From positions 1 to 63,900 of the forward strand of contig NZ_AUFF01000012.1 in assembly GCF_000426365.1 (NCBI RefSeq): a stretch of DNA of 63,900 nt, written 5' to 3'. How positions within the stretch are numbered: the first letter of the stretch is position 1; each line of letters opens with the position of its first letter. Both the position numbers and the translations under genes were made by a program. A model generated the notes under the pieces. The model saw nothing but the letters and a program-made list of their open reading frames with translations. It ran no database searches and was not told the origin of the DNA. Below, one piece after another: positions 9,331 to 17,774 of the stretch. Source of the stretch: Arenimonas composti TR7-09 = DSM 18010. GTDB taxonomy: Bacteria; Pseudomonadota; Gammaproteobacteria; Xanthomonadales; Xanthomonadaceae.

Positions 9331-10896
9331 ATGGCGCGGGATGCGCTGATGAAGTTGCAGGTGGCGGCGACGGGCGACTGGCGGCGCTGGCTCCTGGTTG
9401 CGGGCGTCGTGCTGCTGGCCTGGCTGGTGCTCGAGCGCCTGTCCGGGCAACTCTGGTTCCTGCCGGCCGGGCTGCGCCTGGCCCTGCTGTGGCTGGTGCC
9501 GACCCGGCGCTGGGGCTGGCTCGCCGCGGCCGAGGTCGGCGGCCAGCTGATCAAGACCCTGGTGCTCGGCTACTCGCCGTCGACGTGGACCTTCGTCGCG
9601 GTCTGCGTGCTGCCGTGGTTCGTCTACGCGACCGCGGTGCGGGTGATGCGCGGCCCGGAGCCGGCGCCGGCGATCGACGGCCCGGGGCGGATGATCGTGC
9701 TGCTGCTGACCGGCCTGATCGCCGCGGCCGCGGTGTCGCCGCTGCTGTGGACCTTCCTGGTCACGGTGCCGATGAACGCCGCCGACACCCTGGTCAGCAT
9801 GTTCGCCTTCCTCTACGGCGACCTGATCGGCCAGCTCGTGCTGGCGCCGCTGGTGCTGGTGCTGGTGCACGGGCTGCCGGAGCGGCGGCGCCCCGGCTTC
9901 TGGCGCGACATCGCCGCGACCGTGCTCGGCGGCCTGACGGTCTGCCTGCTGCTGCAGGCCTATGGGCGGCTCGCCGATTACGTGCTGCTGCTGGCCTTCG
10001 CGCCGCTGTTCTTCCTCGGCTTCCGGCACGGCTGGGAGGGCGCGGCGATCGGCACGTCCCTGCTCGGCGGCGTCGTGCAGGTGGTCGCCGGCACCGCGGT
10101 GCTGACGATCAGCGTGTCGATGCTGCAGCTGGTGCTGATCGTGGTCGGCGCCGGCGCGCTGGTGCTCGGCGCCGCCAGCACGGCGCTGCGCGAGAGCCAC
10201 GCGATCCTCGCGGAACGTCATCGCGAGCTGGCGACCAAGAACGACGAACTGGCCGGCCTGGCCGAGGAATTGCGGCAGATCAGCCAGCGCCTGGTGCGCG
10301 TCGAGGAGCAGGGCCAGCGCGAACTCGCGGCCGAACTCGATTACGAGCTCGGGCATGCGATCCACGCGCTCGGCACCCGCATCAGCCTGGCCTTCCGCGA
10401 CACCCGCGACGAGCAGGTCACGCGCCTGCTGGAGTCGCTGCGCGAGCAGGTGCGCGAGATCCAGGACAGCCTGCGCCGCGCGCTGCGCCAGCTGCGGCCA
10501 CCGATGCTCGACAGCCACGGCCTGCGCCACGCGCTCGAGAACGGCCCGCTGCGCGACATGCTCGACGATGCCGGCGTCGGTTTCGAAACCCGCTTCGAAG
10601 GCCCCCTCGACGCGCTCGACGACGACACCCGCACCACCGTCTACCGCATCTGCCAGGCGGTCGTGCGCGAAGCGGTGCGGCTGGAGACGGTGCACCAGGT
10701 CGCGCTGCACGTCGCGCTCGGGGCGTCGCGGCTGCACGTGGCGGTCGACATCGACTATTCGCCCTACGCCCGCGACCTGCCGCCGCTGCAGGCGCTGCCG
10801 GCGATCCGCGACCGCGTGCTCGCCGAGCGCGGCCAGTACCTGGTCGAGCCGCTGGTGCACGGACAGCGGCATTGCGTCGATCTCGCGGTGAACTGA
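9331..10896 (+). CDS. MASE1 membrane protein with degenerate histidine-kinase core
   Basis: 521 aa. The first 280 residues form about eight membrane segments resembling the MASE1 sensory domain. A coiled coil (about 285-325) follows, then a dimerisation segment of HisKA_3 type reading QRELAAELDYELGHAIHAL. In active NarL-type kinases this site reads ELHDELG; the phospho-accepting His is Asp-Tyr here. The ATPase-like tail lacks the N-box Asn (VVREAVRLETVHQ instead of an Asn-rich helix) and shows no glycine-rich G-box. It is therefore probably a signalling pseudokinase or a regulator by protein contact. No response regulator lies next to it. It is transcribed divergently from cytochrome c5. Confidence 0.75.
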   Translation: MARDALMKLQVAATGDWRRWLLVAGVVLLAWLVLERLSGQLWFLPAGLRLALLWLVPTRRWGWLAAAEVGGQLIKTLVLGYSPSTWTFVAVCVLPWFVYATAVRVMRGPEPAPAIDGPGRMIVLLLTGLIAAAAVSPLLWTFLVTVPMNAADTLVSMFAFLYGDLIGQLVLAPLVLVLVHGLPERRRPGFWRDIAATVLGGLTVCLLLQAYGRLADYVLLLAFAPLFFLGFRHGWEGAAIGTSLLGGVVQVVAGTAVLTISVSMLQLVLIVVGAGALVLGAASTALRESHAILAERHRELATKNDELAGLAEELRQISQRLVRVEEQGQRELAAELDYELGHAIHALGTRISLAFRDTRDEQVTRLLESLREQVREIQDSLRRALRQLRPPMLDSHGLRHALENGPLRDMLDDAGVGFETRFEGPLDALDDDTRTTVYRICQAVVREAVRLETVHQVALHVALGASRLHVAVDIDYSPYARDLPPLQALPAIRDRVLAERGQYLVEPLVHGQRHCVDLAVN

Positions 10897-10965
10897 GCAA
10901 CCCCGGCGGGCGTCGTCGTGCGTTCAGCCATCCACCCGCGGCTCGCCGCCTGCCAGGAACCTTCG

Positions 10966-11907
10966 ATGCCGACGTCCCGGATCCGCACCGCCCTGATCGC
11001 CGGCCTGCTCGCGGCGGCGTCCCTCGTCCCGGCGCACGCCGGTGAGCCGGAGCGCCCTTTCATCGAGCGCAGCCTGGTGCTGGCCCCCGCGCGGGTGGCC
11101 GGCTGGCGTCTCACCAAGGCGCAGGACTTCGAGGGTCGGCCGGAGCTGGGCGTCGGCTTCAGCTACCGGCACGGCGACCATCCGGACGTGCTGGTGTCGG
11201 TCTTCGTCTATCCGCACGGCCGCCAGGAAGGCGTCGACGTGGTCGGCCAGCTCGCGCTGGCGATGCGCCGGGAACTCGAGGATGTCGCGGCCGGAGGTAC
11301 CTACGAGGACCTGGTGTTCGGCGAGGAGACCGATTTCCATGTCGTGACGCCGGTGAAGCAGGCCGAAGCAGCGAACGAGGCGGCGAACGACGCAGGGAAC
11401 GACGCAGGGAACGACGCGGTGGAACCGCGTGACGGCGCGGAGTCCGGGGACATCGCGATCGCCGCGATCGAGGAGGTCGAGGCCGAGCTGGCGGTCAACG
11501 ACCCCGACCGCGGTCGCCGGCAGCCGGTGACGATGACGCGCGCGGGCGAGCCGATCCTCTCGGTGTCCTACCTGTTCCACCGCCAGCTCTACGCCTTCAA
11601 GCTGCGCATCAGCGCGCGGCAGGAACACATCGACGCCGCCACCTTCGCGGCCTTCGCCGACATGGCGGTGCACGCGATCGCGCCGCTGATCGACGTGCGC
11701 AATACCGGCGGCTGTGCGTCCGCGACGATCCACGTGGACGGATCCGCCGGCGAAGCGTCCGAGGGCTTCGCCGATTTCGTGCGCCAACTCGCGCGCGCCA
11801 AGGCCCGCGGCGAGCGCGAGGGCTGCGCGCCGACGCTCGACACGGCCGTGCCGGCGGGCTTCGAAGGCATCGAGCTGGACGTCAGCGGCCTCTGGGGCCG
11901 GCGCTGA
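10966..11907 (+). CDS. Secreted protein of unknown function
   Basis: 313-aa predicted exported protein. The start at 10966 opens a signal peptide (SRIRTALIAGLLAAASLVPAHA). The mature part looks alpha/beta with no family I recognise. Around residue 135 a short tandem repeat (12-nt units giving NDAGNDAGNDA) and acidic stretch interrupt it, probably as a disordered loop. Two Cys residues (GGCAS and EGCAP) near the C-terminus could form a disulfide. The gene follows the MASE1 gene by about 70 bp and may share its transcript. Confidence 0.65.
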   Translation: MPTSRIRTALIAGLLAAASLVPAHAGEPERPFIERSLVLAPARVAGWRLTKAQDFEGRPELGVGFSYRHGDHPDVLVSVFVYPHGRQEGVDVVGQLALAMRRELEDVAAGGTYEDLVFGEETDFHVVTPVKQAEAANEAANDAGNDAGNDAVEPRDGAESGDIAIAAIEEVEAELAVNDPDRGRRQPVTMTRAGEPILSVSYLFHRQLYAFKLRISARQEHIDAATFAAFADMAVHAIAPLIDVRNTGGCASATIHVDGSAGEASEGFADFVRQLARAKARGEREGCAPTLDTAVPAGFEGIELDVSGLWGRR

Positions 11908-11940
11908 GCCTCGCAGCGGCAGCGCACGTGCCGCCTTCCT

Positions 11941-11964
11941 GAATGTACTCCGACCCCGGTTTTT
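11941..11964. repeat. Solo family A repeat
   Basis: A single GAATGTACTCCGACCCCGG unit with a T-run lies in the gap before the BON-domain gene. It has no inverted partner nearby, and its ATG is not in frame with the downstream gene. Confidence 0.8.
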
Positions 11965-12105
11965 CCTTGCCGGGCGCGGGTTTGCGGGCCGTCGTCACGC
12001 GCGGCCGACAAGGACTTCACGGCGTCTCGCAGGCGGATGCGGAGGCTGGCGCCCAGGTTCGCGGGCCCGGCCTGCCGACCCATCCCCCACGAAAGGAGTA
12101 ACGCC

Positions 12106-12801
12106 ATGAACCGCATGACCCTGAAGGCTTCGATGCTCGCCACCGCCCTGGCCCTCGGCTTCGGCGCCCCGTCGGCGTTCGCGCAGGACGACAACGTGAC
12201 CGATCGCGCCGAGCGCAGCGCCAGCCAGGTCGCCACCGATGCCGCGATCACCGCCGCGCTGAAGGCCAAGCTGCTCGCCGACAGCCGCACCGAGGGCTTC
12301 GACATCAACGTCGACACCTACAACGGCATCGTCACGATGACCGGTGGCGCCGACACCCAGGCCGCGAAGGACGCCGCGACCGAACTGGCGAACACCGTCG
12401 ACAACGTCGTGCTGATCAAGAACGAGCTGGTCGTGGCCGCCGACGGCAGCGCCGAGCGCATCGCCGCGAACTCCGCCACCGCCTCGGGCGCCGTACGCGA
12501 GGCCGTCGCCGATGCCACCGACGGCGTCGACGAGGAAGGCAACAACCCGGACCTCGATGTCGACGGTGACGTCGACGGTACCCCGCCGGGTGGCGACGCC
12601 TGGATCACCAGCAAGGTGAAGGCGCAGCTGCTGGCCGATGCGCGCGTCAAGGGCCTGGACATCGACGTCGACACCGAGAACCAGGTCGTGACCCTGACCG
12701 GTACCGTCGAGACCGCCGAGGCCCGCACCGCCGCGATCGAGATCGCCCGCACCACCTCGGGCGTCAAGAACGTCGTCGCCGACGCCCTCGTCGTCCAGTA
12801 A
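12106..12801 (+). CDS. Periplasmic BON-domain protein (OsmY-like)
   Basis: 231-aa exported protein with a signal peptide ending in SAFAQ and two BON domains. The first covers about residues 40-115 (DAAITAALKAKLLADSRTEGFDINVDTYNGIVTMTG), the second about 165-231 (WITSKVKAQLLADARVKGLDIDVD). They are separated by an acidic Asp/Gly-rich linker. BON domains bind phospholipid surfaces, and OsmY-type proteins are osmotic or envelope-stress chaperones; that role is inferred. GAAAGGAGTAACGCC before ATG 12106 is a strong ribosome-binding site and decides the start. Confidence 0.88.
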   Translation: MNRMTLKASMLATALALGFGAPSAFAQDDNVTDRAERSASQVATDAAITAALKAKLLADSRTEGFDINVDTYNGIVTMTGGADTQAAKDAATELANTVDNVVLIKNELVVAADGSAERIAANSATASGAVREAVADATDGVDEEGNNPDLDVDGDVDGTPPGGDAWITSKVKAQLLADARVKGLDIDVDTENQVVTLTGTVETAEARTAAIEIARTTSGVKNVVADALVVQ

Positions 12802-12810
12802 CCACGACCG

Positions 12811-12890
12811 TAACGGTGCCGCGCACGGTTATCGCGGGATAACGGTGCCCGGCACCGTTAAGCTCGGGATAACGGTGCCCGGCACCGTCA
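12811..12890. repeat. Three family E palindromes
   Basis: Three copies of a TAACGGTGC..GCACCGTTA-type palindrome at 12811-12831, 12840-12860 and 12870-12890 are separated by CGGGA spacers. They fill the gap after the BON gene and could act as transcript-end hairpins. Confidence 0.75.
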
Positions 12891-12914
12891 CGCTGTCTGC
12901 GCAGGGGGGGAGCC

Positions 12915-13349
12915 ATGAAGAATCGCCACGTCTACGTGCTGCCGTCGGCGGCGATGCTGGAAACCGCGCTGGAGGTCGCGCGCCGGGTCGGTGTCGACGA
13001 TGCCGATCTCGCGGTCGTCGCCCGCCACGACATCGAACTGCAGCTCGATCCCGAGCCGCTGATGCAGGAAACCAGCCGCCTCAGCGGCGTGCTCAACGGC
13101 CTGAGCGCGGTCACCGTGCCTACCCTCGGCGTCAGCGTCGCCGGCGCCGGCTTGCTGGCCCAGCTCGGCGACAACCTGGCGAACTGGTTCCCCGCGCTCG
13201 CCGGCCACGACGAGGCCGACGTCCGCCGCGCCTACCACGACCGCGTCGAGGCCGGGCAGATCCTGCTGGTCATCGATGCCGGCCAGGAGCTGTGGAATGC
13301 CGTCGTCGCGGCGCTCACGGTCGAGGTCGGCGGCGAGGCGCTCGCCTAG
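12915..13349 (+). CDS. Conserved hypothetical protein with glycine-rich hydrophobic segment
   Basis: 144-aa protein, start supported by GGGGGGAG upstream. The N-terminal half (VYVLPSAAMLETALEVARRVGVDDADLAVVARHD) looks like an alpha/beta fold similar to general-stress YflT/17M-type proteins. A central hydrophobic Gly-rich stretch (TLGVSVAGAGLLAQLGDNLANWF) could insert in a membrane or form a glycine zipper. The end (VEAGQILLVIDA) returns to alpha/beta. No enzymatic motif is visible, and the function is unknown. Confidence 0.65.
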   Translation: MKNRHVYVLPSAAMLETALEVARRVGVDDADLAVVARHDIELQLDPEPLMQETSRLSGVLNGLSAVTVPTLGVSVAGAGLLAQLGDNLANWFPALAGHDEADVRRAYHDRVEAGQILLVIDAGQELWNAVVAALTVEVGGEALA

Positions 13350-13383
13350 GGTTTTGAAGGCTCCACAAGCGGAACACGGATGA

Positions 13384-13460
13384 ACACGGACGAGCACGGA
13401 TCGCACGAATAGGGCGGATCCGCGGCAACAATCGACAGCTTTGTCCGTGCTCGTCCGTGT
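13384..13460. repeat. 17-bp perfect inverted repeat
   Basis: ACACGGACGAGCACGGA at 13384-13400 and its exact complement at 13444-13460 flank a 43-bp loop in the gap before the M64 peptidase gene. The sequence resembles the ACGGATGAACACGG-type repeats seen in other proteobacterial intergenic regions. Confidence 0.75.
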
Positions 13461-13521
13461 CACTCCGCGCTCGTCCGCCGATTTATGCTCCTGGTTCGGA
13501 CCAGACCGAACCAGAGCCGCC

Positions 13522-14928
13522 ATGCGCCTTGCCCTGCTGATTTTCCTGCTCGCCCTGCCGTGCCTAGCATCGGGCGCGGCGCCGGCGACGCTGCGCGTCG
13601 ACCTGCAGCACGGCGGCGACGCCACCCGCGAGCACTATGCGCTCGAACGGGTGGTGATCGAGCCGCTGCCCTGGCCGGGCAATCCCGACCGGCCGATCGA
13701 CGACAGCAACCGCGGCATGAACCTGTTCGAGGTCGTCGACCCCGACAGCGGCGCGGTGCTGTATTCGCGCGGCTACAGCACGATCTTCGGCGAGTGGCAG
13801 TCGACCGACGAGGCTAAGGCCACCGCGCGCAGCTTCCAGGAATCGCTGCGCTTCCCGCGCCCCGACGGCCCGGTGGAACTGCGCGTCCACGCCCGCGACG
13901 AGACCAACGGCTGGAAACAGGTCTGGAGCCTGCGCGTCGACCCCGACGCCCCCGACGTCGAGCGCGTGCTCGCGCCGGCCCCGGCACGGCCGATCGCGAT
14001 CCACCACAGCGGCGATTCCGCGCACAAGGTCGACCTGCTGATCCTCGGTGACGGCTATGCGGCCGACGAGCTCGACGCGTTCGAGGCCGACGCGCGGCGC
14101 ATGGTCGCCCACCTGTTCACGGTCTCGCCGTTCCGCGAGCGCCGCGACGACTTCAACGTCTGGGCACTGACCGTGCCGGTGCCCGAGAGCGGCGTCAGCC
14201 GGCCGTCCACCGGCCTGCACCGCGCCAGCGCCACCGGCCTGCGCTACGACATCTTCGGCAGCGAACGCTACGCGCTGAGCGTCGACAACCGCGCGTGGCG
14301 CGAGCTGGCGCAGTACGCGCCGTACGAGTTCGTCGAGATCATCTTCAACAGCGAGACCTACGGCGGCGGCGGCATCTTCGGCATGTTCAGCACCGCCGCA
14401 GCCGACAGCGACTGGGCCGACTACCTGTTCGTGCACGAGTTCGGCCACCACTTCGCCGGCCTCGCCGACGAGTACTACACTTCGCCGGTCGCCTACGACC
14501 ACGCGGCGCCCGGCGAACGGCCCGAACCCTGGGAACCGAACGCCACCGCGAACACCGACCCGGCGACGCTGAAATGGCGGGAACTGCTGACGCCGGGCAC
14601 GGCGTTGCCGACGGACTGGCCGAAGGCCGAATTCGAGGCCTTCCAGCGCGAGAACCAGGCCGAACGCGCGCGCATCCGCGCCGAGCGCCGGCCGGAAGCG
14701 GAAATGAGCGAACTGTTCCGCCGCGAGCAGGCCTTCATCGACGCGCTGTTCGACCCGCATGCCAACCGCAGCGTCGTCGGTGCCTTCGAAGGCGCGAACT
14801 ACCAGGCCACCGGCTATTTCCGGCCGCAGCTACAATGCCTTATGTTCACCCGCCACGACGCGTTCTGCGATGTTTGCCGGGATGGGGTCGAGGAGATCAT
14901 CGACCTTTATTCAGGAGGTAGGAGGTAG
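13522..14928 (+). CDS. Secreted M64 family metallopeptidase
   Basis: 468-aa exported zinc peptidase of family M64 (IgA peptidase M64). It has a signal peptide (MRLALLIFLLALPCLASG), an N-terminal beta-rich M64_N-like domain (to about residue 160) and a catalytic domain with LLILGDGYAADELDAF and the zinc motif HEFGHHFAGLADEYY. In that motif two His, the catalytic Glu and a downstream Asp are visible. The terminal Cys pair CDVC may form a disulfide. The last residues (GGRR and stop TAG) lie within an inverted repeat shared with the neighbouring pyrR end. The protein substrate is unknown; IgA cleavage should not be assumed. Confidence 0.88.
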   Translation: MRLALLIFLLALPCLASGAAPATLRVDLQHGGDATREHYALERVVIEPLPWPGNPDRPIDDSNRGMNLFEVVDPDSGAVLYSRGYSTIFGEWQSTDEAKATARSFQESLRFPRPDGPVELRVHARDETNGWKQVWSLRVDPDAPDVERVLAPAPARPIAIHHSGDSAHKVDLLILGDGYAADELDAFEADARRMVAHLFTVSPFRERRDDFNVWALTVPVPESGVSRPSTGLHRASATGLRYDIFGSERYALSVDNRAWRELAQYAPYEFVEIIFNSETYGGGGIFGMFSTAAADSDWADYLFVHEFGHHFAGLADEYYTSPVAYDHAAPGERPEPWEPNATANTDPATLKWRELLTPGTALPTDWPKAEFEAFQRENQAERARIRAERRPEAEMSELFRREQAFIDALFDPHANRSVVGAFEGANYQATGYFRPQLQCLMFTRHDAFCDVCRDGVEEIIDLYSGGRR

Positions 14929-15038
14929 GAGGTAAGAGGTATTGGGCGGTACGACGCGCTGCCGGGCATGCGCTTTCCCGACGAGACTCCCCGCTCGCAC
15001 GGCTGGACTACCTCTTACCTCCTACCTACTACCTCCTG
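14912..15038. repeat. 30-bp inverted repeat overlapping two convergent gene ends
   Basis: Purine-rich arm 14912-14941 (CAGGAGGTAGGAGGTAGGAG..) and its complement at 15009-15038 match at 29 of 30 positions. The left arm encodes the end and stop of the M64 peptidase; the right arm encodes the last residues and stop of pyrR. It is related in design to the family C repeats. Confidence 0.85.
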
Positions 15039-15573
15039 TTGGTCGCCATAGATCCACCGCGAAGTCCCCCTCGTACGGCGGCACATTGCATTCGATCACG
15101 TCGCCCGGCGCGATCTTCAGGGTGATGCCGACGATGTCGGCATGCACCGGCAGGCGGTGGCGCTGGCGGTCGACCAGCACGGCGGCGTGCACCGCGGCGG
15201 GCTTCTGGGTGGCCAGCCATTCGAAAACGCGGAACAGCGAATAGCCCTGGTAGAGGACGTCGTCGACGACGATCACGCGGCGGCCGAGCAGGTTGCACTC
15301 GGCCGGCGCCTCGAGCGCGGTTTCCGGGTGCAGCAGTTCGAGGTTGTCGGCGTAGCGCTTCACCTTCAGGTCGAGGCGGGTGATCTCGGCCCAGGGGGCG
15401 TGCACGCGCACCCGCGCCAGCAGCCGGTCGGCGAGCGGGGCACCGCGGCGCAGCATGCCGAGCAGCACGGTCGGGGTCGGGTCGAGCAGGGCGACGGTCT
15501 GCCGCGCCATGTCGTCGATCACCGCATCCAGATCGGCGTCGGAATACAGGCGGTAGCGGTCGGGTGCGGTCAT
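15022..15573 (-). CDS. pyrR: PyrR: pyr regulator / uracil phosphoribosyltransferase
   Basis: 183-aa phosphoribosyltransferase of the PyrR family. The PRPP-binding loop VIVVDDVLYQGYS lies near residue 100; GMLRRGAPLADRLLARV and LVDRQRHRLPVHADIVG are family blocks. It probably converts uracil and PRPP to UMP and may regulate pyrimidine genes. The start at 15573 follows a GGGAGGAG ribosome-binding site. No pyrimidine biosynthesis gene is adjacent in this window. The C-terminal TGGSR and its stop come from the inverted repeat at 15009-15038. Confidence 0.9.
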   Translation of the reverse strand: MTAPDRYRLYSDADLDAVIDDMARQTVALLDPTPTVLLGMLRRGAPLADRLLARVRVHAPWAEITRLDLKVKRYADNLELLHPETALEAPAECNLLGRRVIVVDDVLYQGYSLFRVFEWLATQKPAAVHAAVLVDRQRHRLPVHADIVGITLKIAPGDVIECNVPPYEGDFAVDLWRPTGGSR

Positions 15574-15650
15574 CGGGCTCCTCCCTCGAAGGCGGCCCAG
15601 CCTACCTGACGCCCCGCGGAGGCGTCTCCGGCCGGGGGCCGGGGAGCGGG

Positions 15651-15713
15651 ATAACCTGACAATCCATCGCCGATAACCTGTCAATCACGACGCACGGGCA
15701 TACAATCCGCGCA
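15651..15713 (+). promoter_or_regulatory. Candidate leaderless promoter with paired operator
   Basis: TACAAT at 15701-15706 (5 of 6 matches to the -10 box) lies 17 bp after CTGTCA at 15678-15683. The expected transcription start falls on or next to the ATG at 15713, so the mRNA would be leaderless. Two direct copies of ATAACCTG(A/T)CAATC start 22 bp apart (15651 and 15673) across the -35 region, as expected of an operator read by a dimer. Confidence 0.4.
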
Positions 15714-16798
15714 TGGCCCGCCCCAGCCGCCGCCACGAAATCGACAGCGCCCTGCTGGCCGCGGTCGGCGCGCATCCGCGCGACCTGGTGCGGGTCGTCA
15801 TGAATGCGTTGGGGCTGAGCCGCCCGCAGGTGCTGGCACGCGTCGATGCGCTGATCGACGCCGGCTTCCTGGCGCGCGACGACAACCCCACCCGGCCGTC
15901 GTACCGCCATGGCCCGCGCCGGCGGCATTCGTTCACGCGCGCGGTCGCCGGCGCCGAGGAACACGTGCTCTGGGAGCATCAGCTGGCACCGCTGCTCGCC
16001 GGGCTTCCGCGCAACGTCTACGACATCTGCCATTACGGCTTCACCGAAATGGTCAACAACGTGGTCGACCATTCCGGGGGCCGCCGGCTGGTGACGAGCG
16101 TCGACCTCGAGCCGGGACGCGTGGCGATCACCGTGCAGGACGACGGCGTCGGCATCTTCCGCAAGATCAGCCGCCACCTCGCCCTGCCCGACGAGCGGCT
16201 CGCCCTGCTCGAGCTCGCCAAGGGCAAGCTCACGACCGACCCGCGCCGCCATTCCGGCGAGGGCGTGTTCTTCACCTCGCGGGTGTTCGACCACTTCATG
16301 ATCCTGTCGGGCGGGCTGAGCTTCGACCACGACCACCGCCATCCCGAGGACGTGTTGTTCGACGATGACGACGGCAGCGAAGGCACCACCGTGGTGATGG
16401 AGATCGCGGACGACAGCCGGCGCACCTGCGCCGGGGTCTTCGCGCGCTTCTCGAGCGGGCCCGAAGACTATTCGTTCGCGCGCACGATCGTGCCGGTGCG
16501 CATGGCCGGTCTTGGCGACGGGAACCTGGTGTCGCGCTCGCAGGCCCGGCGCGTGCTGCAGCGGGTGGACCGCTTCCGCATCGTCGTGTTCGACTTCGCG
16601 GCGGTGACGGCGATCGGCCAGGGATTCGCCGACGAGATCTTCCGCGTCTTCGCCGCCGGACATCCAGAAGTCGAGCTGGAGTTCATCAATGCCGATGCGG
16701 CGGTCGTCGCGATGATCCGCCGCGCGCAAGCCGCCGCCGCCGAGTCCTGGCGCATCGAGGAAGCGCAGGGCGACCTTTTCGAGGAGCCGAAACCATGA
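15713..16798 (+). CDS. HTH / GHKL ATPase / STAS-like (DUF4325) regulator
   Basis: 361 aa in three parts. Residues 1-65 resemble a winged helix (LVRVVMNALGLSRPQVLARVDALIDAGFL). Residues about 85-230 form a GHKL ATPase with N-box FTEMVNNVVDHSGG, G1 box DDGVGIFRKI and lid SGEGVFFTSRVFD. Residues about 275-345 match the STAS-like DUF4325 fold (VVFDFAAVTAIGQGFADEIFRVF). The layout recalls anti-sigma kinase/STAS partner modules fused into one chain with DNA-binding capacity. The stop overlaps the next start (ATGA), so translation is coupled to the NYN-LOTUS gene. No RBS is obvious, consistent with a leaderless transcript. Confidence 0.8.
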   Translation: MARPSRRHEIDSALLAAVGAHPRDLVRVVMNALGLSRPQVLARVDALIDAGFLARDDNPTRPSYRHGPRRRHSFTRAVAGAEEHVLWEHQLAPLLAGLPRNVYDICHYGFTEMVNNVVDHSGGRRLVTSVDLEPGRVAITVQDDGVGIFRKISRHLALPDERLALLELAKGKLTTDPRRHSGEGVFFTSRVFDHFMILSGGLSFDHDHRHPEDVLFDDDDGSEGTTVVMEIADDSRRTCAGVFARFSSGPEDYSFARTIVPVRMAGLGDGNLVSRSQARRVLQRVDRFRIVVFDFAAVTAIGQGFADEIFRVFAAGHPEVELEFINADAAVVAMIRRAQAAAAESWRIEEAQGDLFEEPKP

Positions 16799-17751
16799 AG
16801 AACCGCAACGAATCCGACGACGACGCCTGCCGCCTGGCCGTGCTGATCGACGCCGACAACGCCCAGCCGGCGGTGATCGACGGCCTGCTCGCCGAAGTCG
16901 CGCGCTACGGCGTCGCCTCGGTGAAGCGGATCTACGGCGACTTCACCTCGCAGCGCCTGCAGGGCTGGAAATCGGTGCTGCTCGACCACTCGATCCAGCC
17001 GATGCAGCAGTTCGCCTACACCAGCGGCAAGAACGCCACCGACTCGTCGCTGATCATCGACGCGATGGACCTGATGTACACCCGCCGTTTCGACGGCTTC
17101 TGCCTGGTCAGCAGCGACAGCGACTTCACCCGCCTCGCCCAGCGCCTGCGCGAGGAAGGCCTGAAGGTCTACGGCTTCGGCGAGCGCAAGACGCCGGATG
17201 CCTTCGTGCAGGCCTGCGACAAGTTCATTTACACAGAAGTCCTGCGCCCGCGCGCGGCTTCCGGCGCCGCCGCGAAGCCGAAGGGCGACGGCGGCAGGCC
17301 CGAGCCCGCGAAGCAGGACGCCAGAGCGGAGGCGAAGCCGGCCGGCAAGCCCGCGAAGGCGAGCAAGGCGGCGAAGAAGCCGGCACAGAAGACCCAGCCC
17401 CAGGGCGGCCCGGTGAAGCCCGGCAGCGTCGGCGACATCGCGGCGGCCGCGGCGAAACCGGCGGCGCTCAGCGAGCAGACCGTGCTCGACGCGCCGTCGC
17501 CGGAGCCGTCGGCGCCGCTGCCGATCCCGCGCGCGCTGCTCGAACAGGCGATCGACGAATGCGGCGACGACCAGGGCTGGGCCCACCTCGGCGCGGTCGG
17601 CAGCTACCTCAACAAGCTGCGGCCGGACTTCGACACCCGCCTCTACGGCCACCGCAAGCTCAGCGACCTGATCCGCGCCCGCCCCGACTGGTTCGAGGTG
17701 CAGGAACGCGGCGACGGCCAGAACAAGTCGCTGCACGTGCGCGTGCGCTGA
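16795..17751 (+). CDS. NYN-domain ribonuclease-like protein with OST-HTH/LOTUS domain
   Basis: 318 aa. The N-terminal NYN (PIN-like) nuclease domain shows acidic motifs VLIDADNAQP, KNATDSSLIIDAMDL and LVSSDSDFTRLAQRL, so all expected Asp positions are present. A Lys/Ala/Pro-rich linker (about 150-235) leads to a C-terminal OST-HTH/LOTUS domain (IDECGDDQGWAHLGAVGSYL, YGHRKLSDLI). LOTUS domains bind RNA, so this is probably an RNA-processing or RNA-targeting enzyme. It overlaps the STAS/ATPase gene by 4 nt, which suggests one functional unit. Similar NYN-LOTUS proteins are common in bacteria, mostly uncharacterised. Confidence 0.88.
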   Translation: MKNRNESDDDACRLAVLIDADNAQPAVIDGLLAEVARYGVASVKRIYGDFTSQRLQGWKSVLLDHSIQPMQQFAYTSGKNATDSSLIIDAMDLMYTRRFDGFCLVSSDSDFTRLAQRLREEGLKVYGFGERKTPDAFVQACDKFIYTEVLRPRAASGAAAKPKGDGGRPEPAKQDARAEAKPAGKPAKASKAAKKPAQKTQPQGGPVKPGSVGDIAAAAAKPAALSEQTVLDAPSPEPSAPLPIPRALLEQAIDECGDDQGWAHLGAVGSYLNKLRPDFDTRLYGHRKLSDLIRARPDWFEVQERGDGQNKSLHVRVR

Positions 17752-17774
17752 ACCGGACTTGCGGACGGTGCGCC

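Noticed and set aside
12943-13349. Magnesium-transporter-like or TM-channel assignment for the 12915 gene
   Set aside because: Only one Gly-rich hydrophobic stretch is present and no transporter signature is visible; kept as hypothetical.
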